From the NCBI RefSeq assembly GCF_004349245.1, contig NZ_SMLC01000028.1, positions 1-61,064 of the forward strand: a stretch of 61,064 nucleotides of DNA, written 5' to 3'. Both the position numbers and the translations under genes were made by a program. Shown piece after piece: positions 18,301 to 27,136 of this stretch (position 1 is its first letter; every line of letters begins with the position of its first letter). Under the pieces are notes generated by a model, which made no database searches, was not told the DNA's origin, and was given only the letters and a program-made list of their open reading frames with translations. This DNA comes from Actinomadura sp. 6K520 (GTDB taxonomy: Bacteria; Actinomycetota; Actinomycetes; Streptosporangiales; Streptosporangiaceae).

Positions 18301-19461
18301 CAGGGCGTCCAGGACCTCGTGGACGACGCGGTCGGTGACGGGCGCGGACGCCAGCCATTCGAACTCCGACGGGTCGAACAGCGATCCGCCGTAGGCGGGG
18401 ATGCGCAGGTCCGGGTGCTCGCTGCCGCCGTGGACGGCGCGGAACAGGGCGAGCAGCCGGTACCAGGCCGCCGAACGCCGGTCCCCGACCTCCTCGCCGT
18501 GCTGGTCGCGTTCCGTCGAGAGCCTGTCGTACAGCGCCGCCACCCCGTAGGAGAGCCGGTACAGCTCGTCGGTGGGCAGCAGTTCCTGCTCCTCGGCGTA
18601 CAGCAGGAACACCAGGCGCATCAGCACAATGAGCGCGGCGCGGTAGATGTCGCGTTCGGCGACGTCCGCGAGCAGCGTGCCGCCGGACTCGCGGTCCAGC
18701 CGGGCGAGCTCCCCGACCAGCAGCTCGACGGCCTGCCGGACCTGGCGGCCGAGAGTGTCGGTGACCTGCGCCTGCGCCTGCGCGCTGCGGGCGAACAGGG
18801 ACGCCAGCCCGTCGGACGGGGTCCCGTCGGGGCGCTCGGCGGGGGCGAGCGAGCGGCGTGCGCCCAGCAGCGTCGCGAACGCCCGCAGCAGGACCGGCTC
18901 CTCCAGCCACAGGTCGGCGTCGAACACGGCGGTGGACGTCGCCTCGCCGGGCCGGGCGTGCACCAATATCCAGAACCGGCCGTTGGTGACCAGGGCCAGC
19001 GGCACGCCGGTGTCGCGGCACAGCGCGGCGGCCCGCTCGACGGGGGACGGACGGTCTCCGCGCCCCCGCGTGAGGTGCTCGTCCCACGGATGCTTGTAGA
19101 TGAACAGCCTCATGGCCCGGCCGGCCGGGCTCGGCCCGTACGCCACCAGGTCGGGGCGGGCGCGGCCGTACAACTCCGCGATCGTCGAGCCCTGCACGAG
19201 GGCGTTGAACTTGATGCCGAGGAGGGTTCGCAAGACCCGGTCGTACCAGCCCGGCAGCAGCAGGTCGGGGTCGTCCTGCACCTGGCCCCACGCCTGCCGG
19301 ATCTCATCGCGGGTCTCGGCCGGGACGGTCTCCAGCCCCTGCGGGAGCACCTCGACGAGCACCGGGAGTGCAAGGAAGGGACCATCGGGACGCAGCAGGC
19401 CGAGCCATTCAGCGTGCTGCTCGGGGACCGTCTGCGCGGGGCGGCGGGTGCGGGGCGGCAT
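15316..19461 (-). CDS. drmMI: DISARM adenine methylase DrmMI (PglX-like)
   Basis: A 1381-residue N6-adenine DNA methyltransferase that marks host DNA. It has HYTPKSLAQEIV near residue 545, motif I CDPAMGSGAFL near 586, and catalytic NPPF (GNPPFIGGQ) near 865. The C-terminal third should hold target recognition. The start ATG at 19461 overlaps the drmD stop (TGATG). From about residue 1007 (below nt 16440) base composition falls sharply: for example 26 of 60 bases are G or C at 16081-16140 versus 46 of 60 at 17581-17640. This suggests a swapped specificity region. No pglZ or brxC is present, so this is DISARM and not BREX. Confidence 0.93.
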   Translation of the reverse strand: MPPRTRRPAQTVPEQHAEWLGLLRPDGPFLALPVLVEVLPQGLETVPAETRDEIRQAWGQVQDDPDLLLPGWYDRVLRTLLGIKFNALVQGSTIAELYGRARPDLVAYGPSPAGRAMRLFIYKHPWDEHLTRGRGDRPSPVERAAALCRDTGVPLALVTNGRFWILVHARPGEATSTAVFDADLWLEEPVLLRAFATLLGARRSLAPAERPDGTPSDGLASLFARSAQAQAQVTDTLGRQVRQAVELLVGELARLDRESGGTLLADVAERDIYRAALIVLMRLVFLLYAEEQELLPTDELYRLSYGVAALYDRLSTERDQHGEEVGDRRSAAWYRLLALFRAVHGGSEHPDLRIPAYGGSLFDPSEFEWLASAPVTDRVVHEVLDALLILRHKRGKAAAERLSYKGLDVEQIGHVYEGLLEFSCLKVDEPYVGLLGRNEPELPLRRLEAAHAKGAASFLVWLKDECGATPKQLEKALAKAPDTVQAAALHAACDNDEELAGRIRPFFGLLRPDLRGDPTVYPAKSVLFTQVGDRRATGTHYTPKSLAQEIVQHTLAPLCHRPGPAEGAPEDEWQPKPAAELLALKICDPAMGSGAFLVSACRYIAERVVDAWERDGVPGDVLDLLGPDHDREDLLVFAKRRTAASCMYGVDRDDMAVELAKLSMWIETLAKDKPFSFLDHALRHGDSLVGLIDEAQVLAFHLDPQRGGMVNARIGNIMEDLAPMLTRAQELREEIEAFSADDIERVAEKGRKLAEAERLTESLRLAADSVTAAALSTAGCPEDVLDKRLGDLADELQPVLQVERAEQTKDLAREAVSSPLEEQLRGKLESWLKGTRKEPVRPFHWSLEFPEVMRRGGFSAVVGNPPFIGGQRLTGAMGTDMREYLVHHIGGGRRGSADLCAYFYLRDLAITNNGRVGIIATNTLAQGDTREVGLAQARDKGWDIYRAEKSQPWPGTASLEVSLVWTGHPKADEKPILDGREVIGITSSLDPQSRVVGDPFRLAANADQSFQGSNILGKGFLLDPEVAQELIDKDPRNKDVLFPCLGGEDLNSRWDLSAPRWVINFHDWDEDRARTYPDCFEIVEREVKPFRSTNNDKRRREIWWRFTRPTVELYDKISDLERVIVIALVSRLVMPSFVATGHVLSHKLCVFAMDDPASLALLSSAWHYHWAWASSSTMKADLNYSPSDVYETFVKPSSTARMREAGSELEAARREVMEKDKVGLTDLYRKLHDVSAHSLGIARLRRSHIEVDEAVREAYALEEEREPAIREFESRVASESLPLWRDLELEHGFHVMRQGTLFTISPLARDVVLDKLLALNHYRYQQEVKQGLRRKNGGGKRTSATGGQRRGAAGDASVEGEEADAVEPSLDGLFPPPGAMF

Positions 19462-22400
19462 CAGTGCGCACCCCCCGGCCGGTGCGCGACGGCGGCGGGC
19501 ACCAGGAACGTCACGGCAGCGGGGAACCAGCGGCCCCGGGGGTCAGCGTAGCGGCGGCGCAGCGCCGCCGCCTCCCGCTCCCGCTGCTCGGGGATGGTGC
19601 GCAGCCGTTCCGCCAGGGCCTCCCGGTCGCGGCGCAGCTGGGTGCGCTGCTCGTCGGTGTCGAAGAGGCTGCCCTGCTCCCATCTGCCCACGTCGTCGAG
19701 CGCGGCGGCGATGGACCGTTCGAGCTCGGAGAGCACCGTTTTGATCGCCTCCACCTCCTCCTCGCCGCGCCGGGCGAGGAGCTTGTCGAGGCTGCGCGTC
19801 CGCTGCCCGGCCCGGGTCCGCAGGGCCCGGCCCAGCGGGTCCGACAGGTTCCCCCACAGCCCGGCGAGCCGGGCTCGGACGTCTCCGGGGACGGGCTCCT
19901 CGCTCGCGGCCGAGAGCCAGTGTTCCACCTCGTCCTCGCGCGCGCGGACGAGCTGTCCGCCCTCGATGAGCCCGCCCGCCACGATGATCTCCTCGTGCAG
20001 CCGGGTGCCCTCGGCGCCGGTGACGACGACACGGCCGTGGGCGACGACGGCGGGCGTCCGCAGCACGTCGCCGGGGACGGTCCGGGCCGTGACCCGGGCC
20101 AGCCTGGCGCTCTGGCCGGTGGCGCCCGCCCACAGCTCCGCACGCAGCAGCCTCAGGCACATCTGGACGAGGCGGTGCCCCAGGTGGAGGAGCACCACGT
20201 CGGTGCGTCCCGCCACGGCGTCCTGGTCGAAGGTGACAGGACGCTCCGCGCCCGTGACCGGGTGGTGCAGCCCCGCGTTGCGGGCCTTCGCCCACGCGCC
20301 CGGCAGCTCCGGCAGCCGGAAGCAGCGCGCCGGGAAGTCCTCCGGGGCGGGGGCGTCGATGAGGTCCTTGCGGTGGGCGAGCCGCAGGCCCGTGCGCACC
20401 ACCCGCTCGACCATCTCCGGGAAGAGGTTCAGCTCGGTGCGGCTACTCGCGAGTGCGCCGGTGAGCCGTTCCAGGTCGCGGGCCAGGTCGCGCTCGACCT
20501 TCAGCCGGGCGCTGGTGGACCTGCGGGCGATCTCGACGTCCGCGCTGTGCCAGTCCGCCTGCCGGCCCAGCATCTTCTGCTCCACCCGGGCCGCGATGAC
20601 CTCGCCGGCGCTGCCGAGGTCCTCGCGGATCTGCTCGACCTTGCGCACCGCGGTCTGCAGGAACAGCATCTCGTCCTCCAGCGTCCCGGCGTCGAAGTCG
20701 GCGCCGTCCCAGCCGCGCGGGACGAAATGCAGCACCCGCACCTCGGCAGCGCGCTGGCCGTGCCGGTCGACGCGGCCATTGCGCTGCTCCAGGCGGTTGG
20801 GGTTCCAGGGGATCTCCCAGTGCAGCAGCCGATGGCAGTGGTTCTGCAGGTTGATGCCCTCGCTGGCGGCGTCCGTGGCGAGCAGGATCCGGACGTCCCC
20901 GCCGGGCAGGTCCGGAGACTCCTGGAAGACGTTCTTGATGTGCTCGCGCTGCTCGGGGTCCTGTCCCCCGTACAGCAGGGCGATCCGGTCGGCGGGATAG
21001 CCGGCGGCGACCAGCCGCTCGTGAAGCCAGCGCTGGGTGTCGCGGTACTCGGTAAAGACGATGACCCGCTCGGACGTCCATTCGCCGCGCGGGCCGTCCG
21101 GGCAGACGACCGGCTCCAGCCAGGCGCGCAGCGCGGCGAGCTTGGCGTCGGGACGGTCCTGTGCCTCGCGCGCCCACGTGTGCAGTTCCCGCAGGAGGCC
21201 GCGCTCCTCCTCAGTGAGCGGTGGGGACATCCGCCGTACCGCGGTGAGCGCGTCGGCCTCGACGGTGCCGTATGCGGTGTCGTCCTCGGCGGTCTCCTCC
21301 AGGCGTTCGGCCAGCGGGCGCAGCGCCCTCGGCCCGGCCTGTGCGGCGACCTGCCCGAAGCCGTCATCTCCGGCGTCCTTGGCGTTCATCGTGGCCAGAT
21401 GCGTTTCGACGGTCTCCGCGAACGCCTTCGGGGAGGAGAACAGCCGCTTCTTCAGCAGCATGGTCACGAAGTCGGCCGCGTGGGCGCCGCCCTTGCCGCG
21501 CGACCCGCCGCGGGCGCGGCGGCTGTGGGCGTAGCGGCTGAGCAGAGCGTGGGCATGCCGTTCGGCATCGGAGTAGTCGACCTCCAGATAGCCGAGCCGG
21601 CGGGCGGGGAACGCCGGGGTGCCGTCCCAGCTCGGCGGCAGGTCGCGCTTGAGGCGGCGCACCATGATGCGTTTGAGCTGCTCTTCGGACGGTTTGACGC
21701 CGCGGGCGAACCGCTGGTCGTCCAGCAGTTCCAGCAGGGCCGTGAACGACTCCAGGTAGCCGTTGTGCGGGGTCGCCGACAGGAACAGCCGGTGCTCGCA
21801 GTGCGGGGCGAGCTGCCTGATCGCCTCTGTGCGCAGCGAGTCCACCGCGTACTTGCCGCGTCCCGACGGCGCGCAGGTGTGCACCTCGTCGACCACCAGC
21901 ATGTCGAACGTGCGGGGATGGCGGGGGACGGCGGGCAGCACGTCCCGGAGCAGCCGCAGCGGCCGCTCCCGCTTGAGCCAGTCGACGCTCACGATGAGCC
22001 GCGGGTAGTGCGTCCACGGGTTGGCGTACAGGCCGCGCTCCCGGCGCAGCCGACGCAGCAGAGCGGTGTCGACTATGTGGAAGTCCAGGCCGAACTTGTC
22101 GCGCATCTCGTCGTGCCACTGCACGGTGAGGCCCGCCGGGCACACGATGATCATCGTGCGGGCGCGGTGGCGGAGCATCAGCTCCTGCATCACCAGCCCG
22201 GCCTCGACCGTCTTGCCGAGACCGACGTCGTCGGCGATCAGCAGGTTGGTGCGCGGCATCGACAGGGCGCGGACCACCGGGTCGAGCTGGTAGTCCTCGA
22301 TCTGGATGCCGGACCGGAACGGCGCCTGCAGGGCCGTCTTGTCGGCCGACGCGATCGCACCCCAGCGGACGGCGTCGAGGAACGCGTCGAGCTCCGCCGG

Positions 22401-22667
22401 GTCGTCGAAGCCGCCGGCGGGATCCGGCAGCAGCGCCTGATCGTGCACGACGGCGCCGTACTCCAGCTCCCAGACGACGCGGAGCTCCTCGTCGCGTGCA
22501 TCGTCCTCGATGCTGACCAACGTCACCAGGTTCTGCGGTTCGCCCGTCAGCTCGTAGGGGTCGCTGCTGGTCACCGTCCCGCGGCCGACGTCGGCCACCA
22601 CCCACTGACGGTTGCGGACGGTCACCAGCTGCCCCTGTGCCGGCGCCCCGCTCTCCGTCGCCACCAT
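19461..22667 (-). CDS. drmD: DISARM SNF2-family helicase DrmD
   Basis: A SNF2-type translocase of about 1068 residues that defines class I DISARM with DrmMI. Motif I is ADDVGLGKTVEAGL near residue 147 and motif II VVDEVHTCAP near 257. Later come LVVDEVHTCAP-linked SATPHNG and, in the second lobe, TDAASEGINLQ and NGRVDRHGQR near 600-635. The chosen ATG (22667) has GGGGAG 7 nt upstream; ATG 22682 and a longer frame to 22754 are alternatives. First gene of the DISARM set on this strand. The C terminus overlaps drmMI by 3 nt. Confidence 0.93.
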   Translation of the reverse strand: MVATESGAPAQGQLVTVRNRQWVVADVGRGTVTSSDPYELTGEPQNLVTLVSIEDDARDEELRVVWELEYGAVVHDQALLPDPAGGFDDPAELDAFLDAVRWGAIASADKTALQAPFRSGIQIEDYQLDPVVRALSMPRTNLLIADDVGLGKTVEAGLVMQELMLRHRARTMIIVCPAGLTVQWHDEMRDKFGLDFHIVDTALLRRLRRERGLYANPWTHYPRLIVSVDWLKRERPLRLLRDVLPAVPRHPRTFDMLVVDEVHTCAPSGRGKYAVDSLRTEAIRQLAPHCEHRLFLSATPHNGYLESFTALLELLDDQRFARGVKPSEEQLKRIMVRRLKRDLPPSWDGTPAFPARRLGYLEVDYSDAERHAHALLSRYAHSRRARGGSRGKGGAHAADFVTMLLKKRLFSSPKAFAETVETHLATMNAKDAGDDGFGQVAAQAGPRALRPLAERLEETAEDDTAYGTVEADALTAVRRMSPPLTEEERGLLRELHTWAREAQDRPDAKLAALRAWLEPVVCPDGPRGEWTSERVIVFTEYRDTQRWLHERLVAAGYPADRIALLYGGQDPEQREHIKNVFQESPDLPGGDVRILLATDAASEGINLQNHCHRLLHWEIPWNPNRLEQRNGRVDRHGQRAAEVRVLHFVPRGWDGADFDAGTLEDEMLFLQTAVRKVEQIREDLGSAGEVIAARVEQKMLGRQADWHSADVEIARRSTSARLKVERDLARDLERLTGALASSRTELNLFPEMVERVVRTGLRLAHRKDLIDAPAPEDFPARCFRLPELPGAWAKARNAGLHHPVTGAERPVTFDQDAVAGRTDVVLLHLGHRLVQMCLRLLRAELWAGATGQSARLARVTARTVPGDVLRTPAVVAHGRVVVTGAEGTRLHEEIIVAGGLIEGGQLVRAREDEVEHWLSAASEEPVPGDVRARLAGLWGNLSDPLGRALRTRAGQRTRSLDKLLARRGEEEVEAIKTVLSELERSIAAALDDVGRWEQGSLFDTDEQRTQLRRDREALAERLRTIPEQREREAAALRRRYADPRGRWFPAAVTFLVPAAVAHRPGGAH

Positions 22668-22754
22668 CGTCTCGCTCCCCATGCCCGCAAGTATCGCCGG
22701 GCACCGGACCCCGTCGTCCCTGCAACATCCCGACGATGACCACAGTGTTAGCAC

Positions 22755-23242
22755 CGGAGGAACGCCCGGTCAGTACGAATCGCTGAAATTCCCCCCTTTG
22801 CATGACTTGTCGCTGACCGACCTCACCCCTCGCGGCACCCGCCCTTCGAGCGCGGCCAAGGGGCGGGCGCGCTTGTGCGGCGCGTGATCATCGAGCGCTC
22901 TCACCGGCGAGTCGGTACCGGCTATTCGACTCAGGGTCAACGCGCGGTCAAGGGGCGTCGGCATGCAGCCCCACTTCTGGCACACTGCAAACCGTTCGAC
23001 ACCGAGCAAAGACTCATGTATGGGCTACAGTTGGCCCCTTTCTCGGATATCGGTCTGACCAGTACCGAGCACCCGGAGACGCACATGCGCAAGCACGGCA
23101 GCGATGGCCCGCACAGATTGATGACGTTCCGCAGGCCGCGGCGACAGCGAGGCACGGTCGGGCAGGCGGCCCCTCTCTGAAGCCCATAACGATGCGCGTT
23201 CAGTCGCGCTCGTCACGTTCCACGGAGTTCGGGAAGGAATCG
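22755..23242. other. 488-bp divergent spacer, drmD / helicase-PLD gene
   Basis: No gene is supported. The stretch at 22960-23050 is AT-richer than its surroundings and is the most likely promoter area (for example TTCGAC near 22998 and TATGGG near 23020). GGGAAGGAA stands just before ATG 23243. I see no strong repeats. Confidence 0.35.
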
Positions 23243-26200
23243 ATGGCGGAGACGCAAGCCGGGCCGTACCCCATAGCCCATCTGCACCGTGCGCTGCAGT
23301 TGGAGATCGCGGCGATCCTGCACAACGACATGACGAATGCCGAAAAGGTGTCGCTGCGCGACGGTCGACTCGTCCAGCAGTCCGGTGCCGAGCGGGAGTA
23401 CCTGTTCACCTGCAAGGGGTGGAAGGAAACCTTCGGCAGCAAGGATCTGCTGATCCGGACGTCTCGGTCTCGCGGCCCGTGGGAACGCGCCGATGCCGCA
23501 CGGTCGCCTGACGGGAAGATCCGGGTGACCACCGAGGCCGACCTGGGTACCGCGCCGGCGAACGCGCAACTGGTCGAGGACGACACCGCGGGCCTTGTGG
23601 CGCTGACCGAGCGACTGGAGCAGATGGGCGCCGGGGCACCGGAGACGAATCTCACCGCCGCAGGGTGGCTGGTCGATCAGGGCAAGCCGAAGATCGGCCG
23701 GTGCGCCGAAACGGAACGGTTCGTCTCGGGGTATCGGAACCGCCAGCTGAACACCCGGCAGCGACGCGCCGTGGAGCAGGCGCTCGGCAGCGAGCTGACC
23801 TTCGTTTGGGGACCGCCGGGCACCGGAAAGACCGAAGTGGTCGCGAGCATCGTCGAGGGCTGCTACCGGCAGGGCCTGCGTGTGCTCTTTCTCGCGCCCA
23901 CGCACGTCGCGGTCGACCAGGCGCTGCTGCGGATGTGCGACCTGCTGGCCCGGGAACCCGAGTTCGACTCGGGACTGGTGCAGCGCGCCGGGGACATCGC
24001 CGTGGCGTCACTCGCCGAGAAGTACGGGGAGCAGATCGACCGGAGCCGCATCGCCGACCGGCTGGCCGGCGAGTTGGACGCCGAGATCGCGCGGGTCACG
24101 ACAGAACTCGCCGCGATACGCGGAGGCATCGCCCGCCACGAGGAGGCGGCGCGCGCCACCGCCGAGCGCCATGAACTCGGGCGGCGGCTGGCAGCCACCG
24201 GCCAGTTCGTCCTCGATGCCGAGGCGGGAGTGAATGCTGCTGCCAGGCAGATCGCGTGGGTCCAGGAGCAGATGGCCCAGATCGGGATCGCTTCGGGGCT
24301 GTTCGCCCAACGCAAGCAGGCGAAGCTGGATGCGCTCGACAACGAGCTGTATCACCATCGCCATGCTTGGGAGGCCTGCTCGCAGCGACTCGGAGTCGCT
24401 CGGGCCGACTATCAGCATTGCGAAACCGAACTGGCCGCCATCGACTCGGCCTTGCCGAGCATCCTGGCTCGAGTACAGGGGCTGGCTCCGGTGGCGCGGC
24501 TGCGGGAGGACGCCGACCTGCTGCAGCAGCGACTCGACGACCTGCAAAAGGAACGCCAGAAGATCGCGGACACGGTGCGGAGCCGCTGCCGGGTGCTGGG
24601 CACGACGGTGTCCAAGGCGGTTCAGACCCGCCGGCTGCTGGACGAAGTCGATGTCGTGGTCATCGACGAGGCGGGGATGGTGAACCTGCCGTCCGCCTGG
24701 TACACGGCGGGCCTGGCCCGCAAGCGGGTCGTGCTGGCCGGTGACTTCCGGCAGTTGCCCGCCGTCACCCGCGGTTCGAACAACCGCAAGGCACAGGCCC
24801 AGGACACGGAGCACTCACGGCTGTGGATGGACCGGGACGCGTTCCACGCCGCCGGGCTCGTCGATCCGCAGGGCGGCGCCCGCGTGGGCGACTCCAGGAT
24901 GGTCGCGCTCAACGAGCAGTACCGCATGCGGCGGGCGATCTGCGCGGTGGTGAACGAAGTCGCCTATCCGGACGCGCCGCTGCTGACCGGCCGGCAGGAG
25001 GGGACGCGACTGCCGCCCTCACCCCTGATCGAGGGCCAGCTGGTGCTCATCGACACCTCCAGCCGGGTCCCGGACCGGGGAAGAAGGAACGCTCACACCA
25101 CCAACGCCGTCCATGAAGCCGTGATCCACGAGCTGATCCGGGGCTTGCAGTACGACACGGTCCTGTCCGCCCGCAAGCACACCGTGCACGCTGAAGGGGA
25201 AGGACCGGCCGACCGACTCGCCGTCATCTGCCCTTACAAGAACCAGAAGAAGGCGCTGAACACGAGCTTGACCCACCGCTTCGGCGAGACCTACGACGGT
25301 GTGGTGGACACCGTCCACCGCTTCCAGGGAAGCCAGCGCCCGCTCGTGGTGATCGATACCGTCGCGGGAGCCGGCGACCGGCTCGGCTACTTCTACGAGG
25401 GTGTCGGGCTGTCCTCGGCAACCTGCCGGTTGCTGAACGTCGCGCTGAGCCGCGCACAGGACCATCTTGTTCTGGTCGCCAACACCGAGTTCATGCACCG
25501 CAGGCTCAGCCCCGCAAGCGAGGCCGCCCGGATGCTCGGGTACTTCGAGAAGCACGCCCAGCGGCTTCCGGTCGAGGAACTCGTCCCGGTGCGCAGCGCA
25601 GCCGACCTGAGCGGCCTGGCCCCAGAAGAACTGGCGCGGCCCGCGTTCTTCCCCGCCGACGAGGTCTCCCGCGGCGTCGAATGGGACATCACGCGCGCCC
25701 GCCGCAGCATCGACATCTACTGCGCCTTCCTCTCCGCGAACCCGGTGAGGTACTGGCTCCGGCGTCTCGAACCGCGCATCGCCGCCGGCGCGCGTGTCAC
25801 CGTGCACACGCGGCAGCACGAACCCGGCACGAAGGAGGCAGACCTCGTCGCGACGCTGCGGTCGGCCGGCTGCCAGATCGAGGCCCGCGAGCGCATGCAC
25901 GAGAAGGTCCTGATCGTCGACGACACCGTCCTCTGGCACGGCTCCCTGAACCTGCTGGCCCACGGCGGCTCGACCGATCTGATGATGCGGATCACCGACC
26001 CGACGTCCTGTGAACGCGTGCGGCGCATCGTCGACCGCGCCCGCATGGACCGGCCCGCCCGCTCTTGGCCCCCGGCGACCCATCAATCCGCGAAGACAGT
26101 ACCGGCAGATGGGATCTCCCCCGGCGACGTGGTCGATGGCCGCCTCTACCTGCGTGTGCCATATGACGAGAAGGATGAGGCCAAAAGTCTCGTGCAGGCG

Positions 26201-26287
26201 AGGTGGGACCCCAGGCACCAGCTCTGGCACGTCGCGGCGAGCGTCCCGAGGGCCCGCTTGAGCCGCTGGCTTCCCGAGGGCACGTGA
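23243..26287 (+). CDS. SF1 helicase-phospholipase D fusion, Mokosh type II-like
   Basis: A 1014-residue UPF1/DNA2-type helicase. Walker A is WGPPGTGKTEVV near residue 189. A long coiled-coil insert covers about 266-450. Motif II is VIDEAGMVNLP near 473, followed by GDFRQLPA, LNEQYRM near 555, DTVHRFQGSQ near 690 and ALSRAQDHLVL near 735. A PLD nuclease domain follows with HEKVLIVD (HxKx4D) near 886. A C-terminal DUF5710-like module (YLRVPYDEKDEAKSLVQARWD) lies near 966-990. Helicase plus PLD in one chain is the plan of MkoC of the Mokosh type II anti-phage system; the DUF5710 tail is unusual. ATG 23243 has GGGAAGGA upstream. It appears to be a stand-alone transcript. Confidence 0.8.
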   Translation: MAETQAGPYPIAHLHRALQLEIAAILHNDMTNAEKVSLRDGRLVQQSGAEREYLFTCKGWKETFGSKDLLIRTSRSRGPWERADAARSPDGKIRVTTEADLGTAPANAQLVEDDTAGLVALTERLEQMGAGAPETNLTAAGWLVDQGKPKIGRCAETERFVSGYRNRQLNTRQRRAVEQALGSELTFVWGPPGTGKTEVVASIVEGCYRQGLRVLFLAPTHVAVDQALLRMCDLLAREPEFDSGLVQRAGDIAVASLAEKYGEQIDRSRIADRLAGELDAEIARVTTELAAIRGGIARHEEAARATAERHELGRRLAATGQFVLDAEAGVNAAARQIAWVQEQMAQIGIASGLFAQRKQAKLDALDNELYHHRHAWEACSQRLGVARADYQHCETELAAIDSALPSILARVQGLAPVARLREDADLLQQRLDDLQKERQKIADTVRSRCRVLGTTVSKAVQTRRLLDEVDVVVIDEAGMVNLPSAWYTAGLARKRVVLAGDFRQLPAVTRGSNNRKAQAQDTEHSRLWMDRDAFHAAGLVDPQGGARVGDSRMVALNEQYRMRRAICAVVNEVAYPDAPLLTGRQEGTRLPPSPLIEGQLVLIDTSSRVPDRGRRNAHTTNAVHEAVIHELIRGLQYDTVLSARKHTVHAEGEGPADRLAVICPYKNQKKALNTSLTHRFGETYDGVVDTVHRFQGSQRPLVVIDTVAGAGDRLGYFYEGVGLSSATCRLLNVALSRAQDHLVLVANTEFMHRRLSPASEAARMLGYFEKHAQRLPVEELVPVRSAADLSGLAPEELARPAFFPADEVSRGVEWDITRARRSIDIYCAFLSANPVRYWLRRLEPRIAAGARVTVHTRQHEPGTKEADLVATLRSAGCQIEARERMHEKVLIVDDTVLWHGSLNLLAHGGSTDLMMRITDPTSCERVRRIVDRARMDRPARSWPPATHQSAKTVPADGISPGDVVDGRLYLRVPYDEKDEAKSLVQARWDPRHQLWHVAASVPRARLSRWLPEGT

Positions 26288-26364
26288 CACGCGCAAGTCG
26301 CCCCGTCTCCAACGAGACTTGCCGATCGGTCACAGCGCAGTAGCCGGTGCGCCAGCCTGAAGCT

Positions 26365-26389
26365 GCTTTTTGTCATGCTGACAAAAAGC
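26365..26389. promoter_or_regulatory. Perfect palindrome at the Nudix-regulator promoter
   Basis: GCTTTTTGTCA (26365-26375), a 3-nt spacer TGC, then the exact complement TGACAAAAAGC (26379-26389). It ends 12 nt before ATG 26402 and abuts a TACTCT -10 box (26390-26395). It is a very likely operator for the NrtR-like regulator encoded next to it, giving autoregulation. The position of the -10 box implies a leaderless message. Confidence 0.7.
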
Positions 26390-26401
26390 TACTCTCGCCG
26401 C

Positions 26402-27136
26402 ATGACCGACGACCACTGGACGCCTCCGACCGTCATGCTCGCGGTCGACTTGGTGATCTTGACGCTGCGCGATTCGCGCATGCACGTCCTGCTCGTGGAA
26501 CGTGGCGTCGAGCCGTACAAGGGAGCCTGGGCGTTGCCCGGTGGCTTCCTGCGCCATGCGGAGGAGGACCTCACCGCCGCCGCTCATCGTGAACTGGCGG
26601 AGGAGGCCGCCATGGACGTTGAGACGCTGCATCTGGAGCATTTTGGCGTCTACGGCACCCCGGGACGCGATCCGCGCGGTCGGGTGGTGTCCGTCGCTTA
26701 CCTGGCGATCGCCCCTGGGCTTCCGGAGCCGACCGCCGGCACGGACGCGGCGGGTGCCCGCTGGCAGCGCACCGATCAGGTGCTGTGCGGAGAGTTGGCG
26801 CTGGCCTTCGATCACCAGCGGGTCATTGAGGACGGCGTCGAACGCGCCCGGGCCAAGCTCGAACGATCGTCCCTGGCCACGGCGTTCTGCGCCCCGACCT
26901 TCACGATCACCGATCTGCAGCGGGTCTACGAGGCGGTCTGGGGGATATCGCTCGACCCCCGGAATTTCTATCGCAAGGTCCAGAAGTCCAGCGGCTTCAT
27001 CGTCGCGGCGGACACAGATCACAAGATCACGACCGGACGTCCTGCACGGCTGTTCAAGGCAGGCGCGCGCAAGGACCTGTATCCCCCCATGGTCCGGCCG
27101 ACCGAATCTCCCGACACGAAAGGGTCAGAAGGATGA
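26402..27136 (+). CDS. NrtR-like Nudix-domain transcriptional regulator
   Basis: A 244-residue protein. The N-terminal Nudix fold has box GGFLRHAEEDLTAAAHRELAEEA near residues 46-68. The spacing to RELxEE is kept, though the first Glu region differs slightly (HAEED), so hydrolysis is uncertain. A C-terminal winged-helix follows (FTITDLQRVYEAVWGISLDPRNFYRKVQKSSGF) near 165-200. This is the NrtR plan: ADP-ribose-type ligands relieve repression. ATG 26402 is chosen because the upstream ATG (26375) lies inside the operator palindrome. The stop overlaps the next gene by 4 nt (ATGA). It probably senses NAD-derived metabolites and controls the two downstream genes. Confidence 0.82.
   Translation: MTDDHWTPPTVMLAVDLVILTLRDSRMHVLLVERGVEPYKGAWALPGGFLRHAEEDLTAAAHRELAEEAAMDVETLHLEHFGVYGTPGRDPRGRVVSVAYLAIAPGLPEPTAGTDAAGARWQRTDQVLCGELALAFDHQRVIEDGVERARAKLERSSLATAFCAPTFTITDLQRVYEAVWGISLDPRNFYRKVQKSSGFIVAADTDHKITTGRPARLFKAGARKDLYPPMVRPTESPDTKGSEG

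Noticed and set aside
15316..22667. BREX/Pgl system
   Set aside because: The methylase is PglX-like, but pglZ, brxC and brxL are absent, while drmA, drmB and drmD are all present.
19368..22739. 1123-codon plus-strand frame opposite drmD
   Set aside because: Antisense shadow; the minus strand has all SNF2 motifs.
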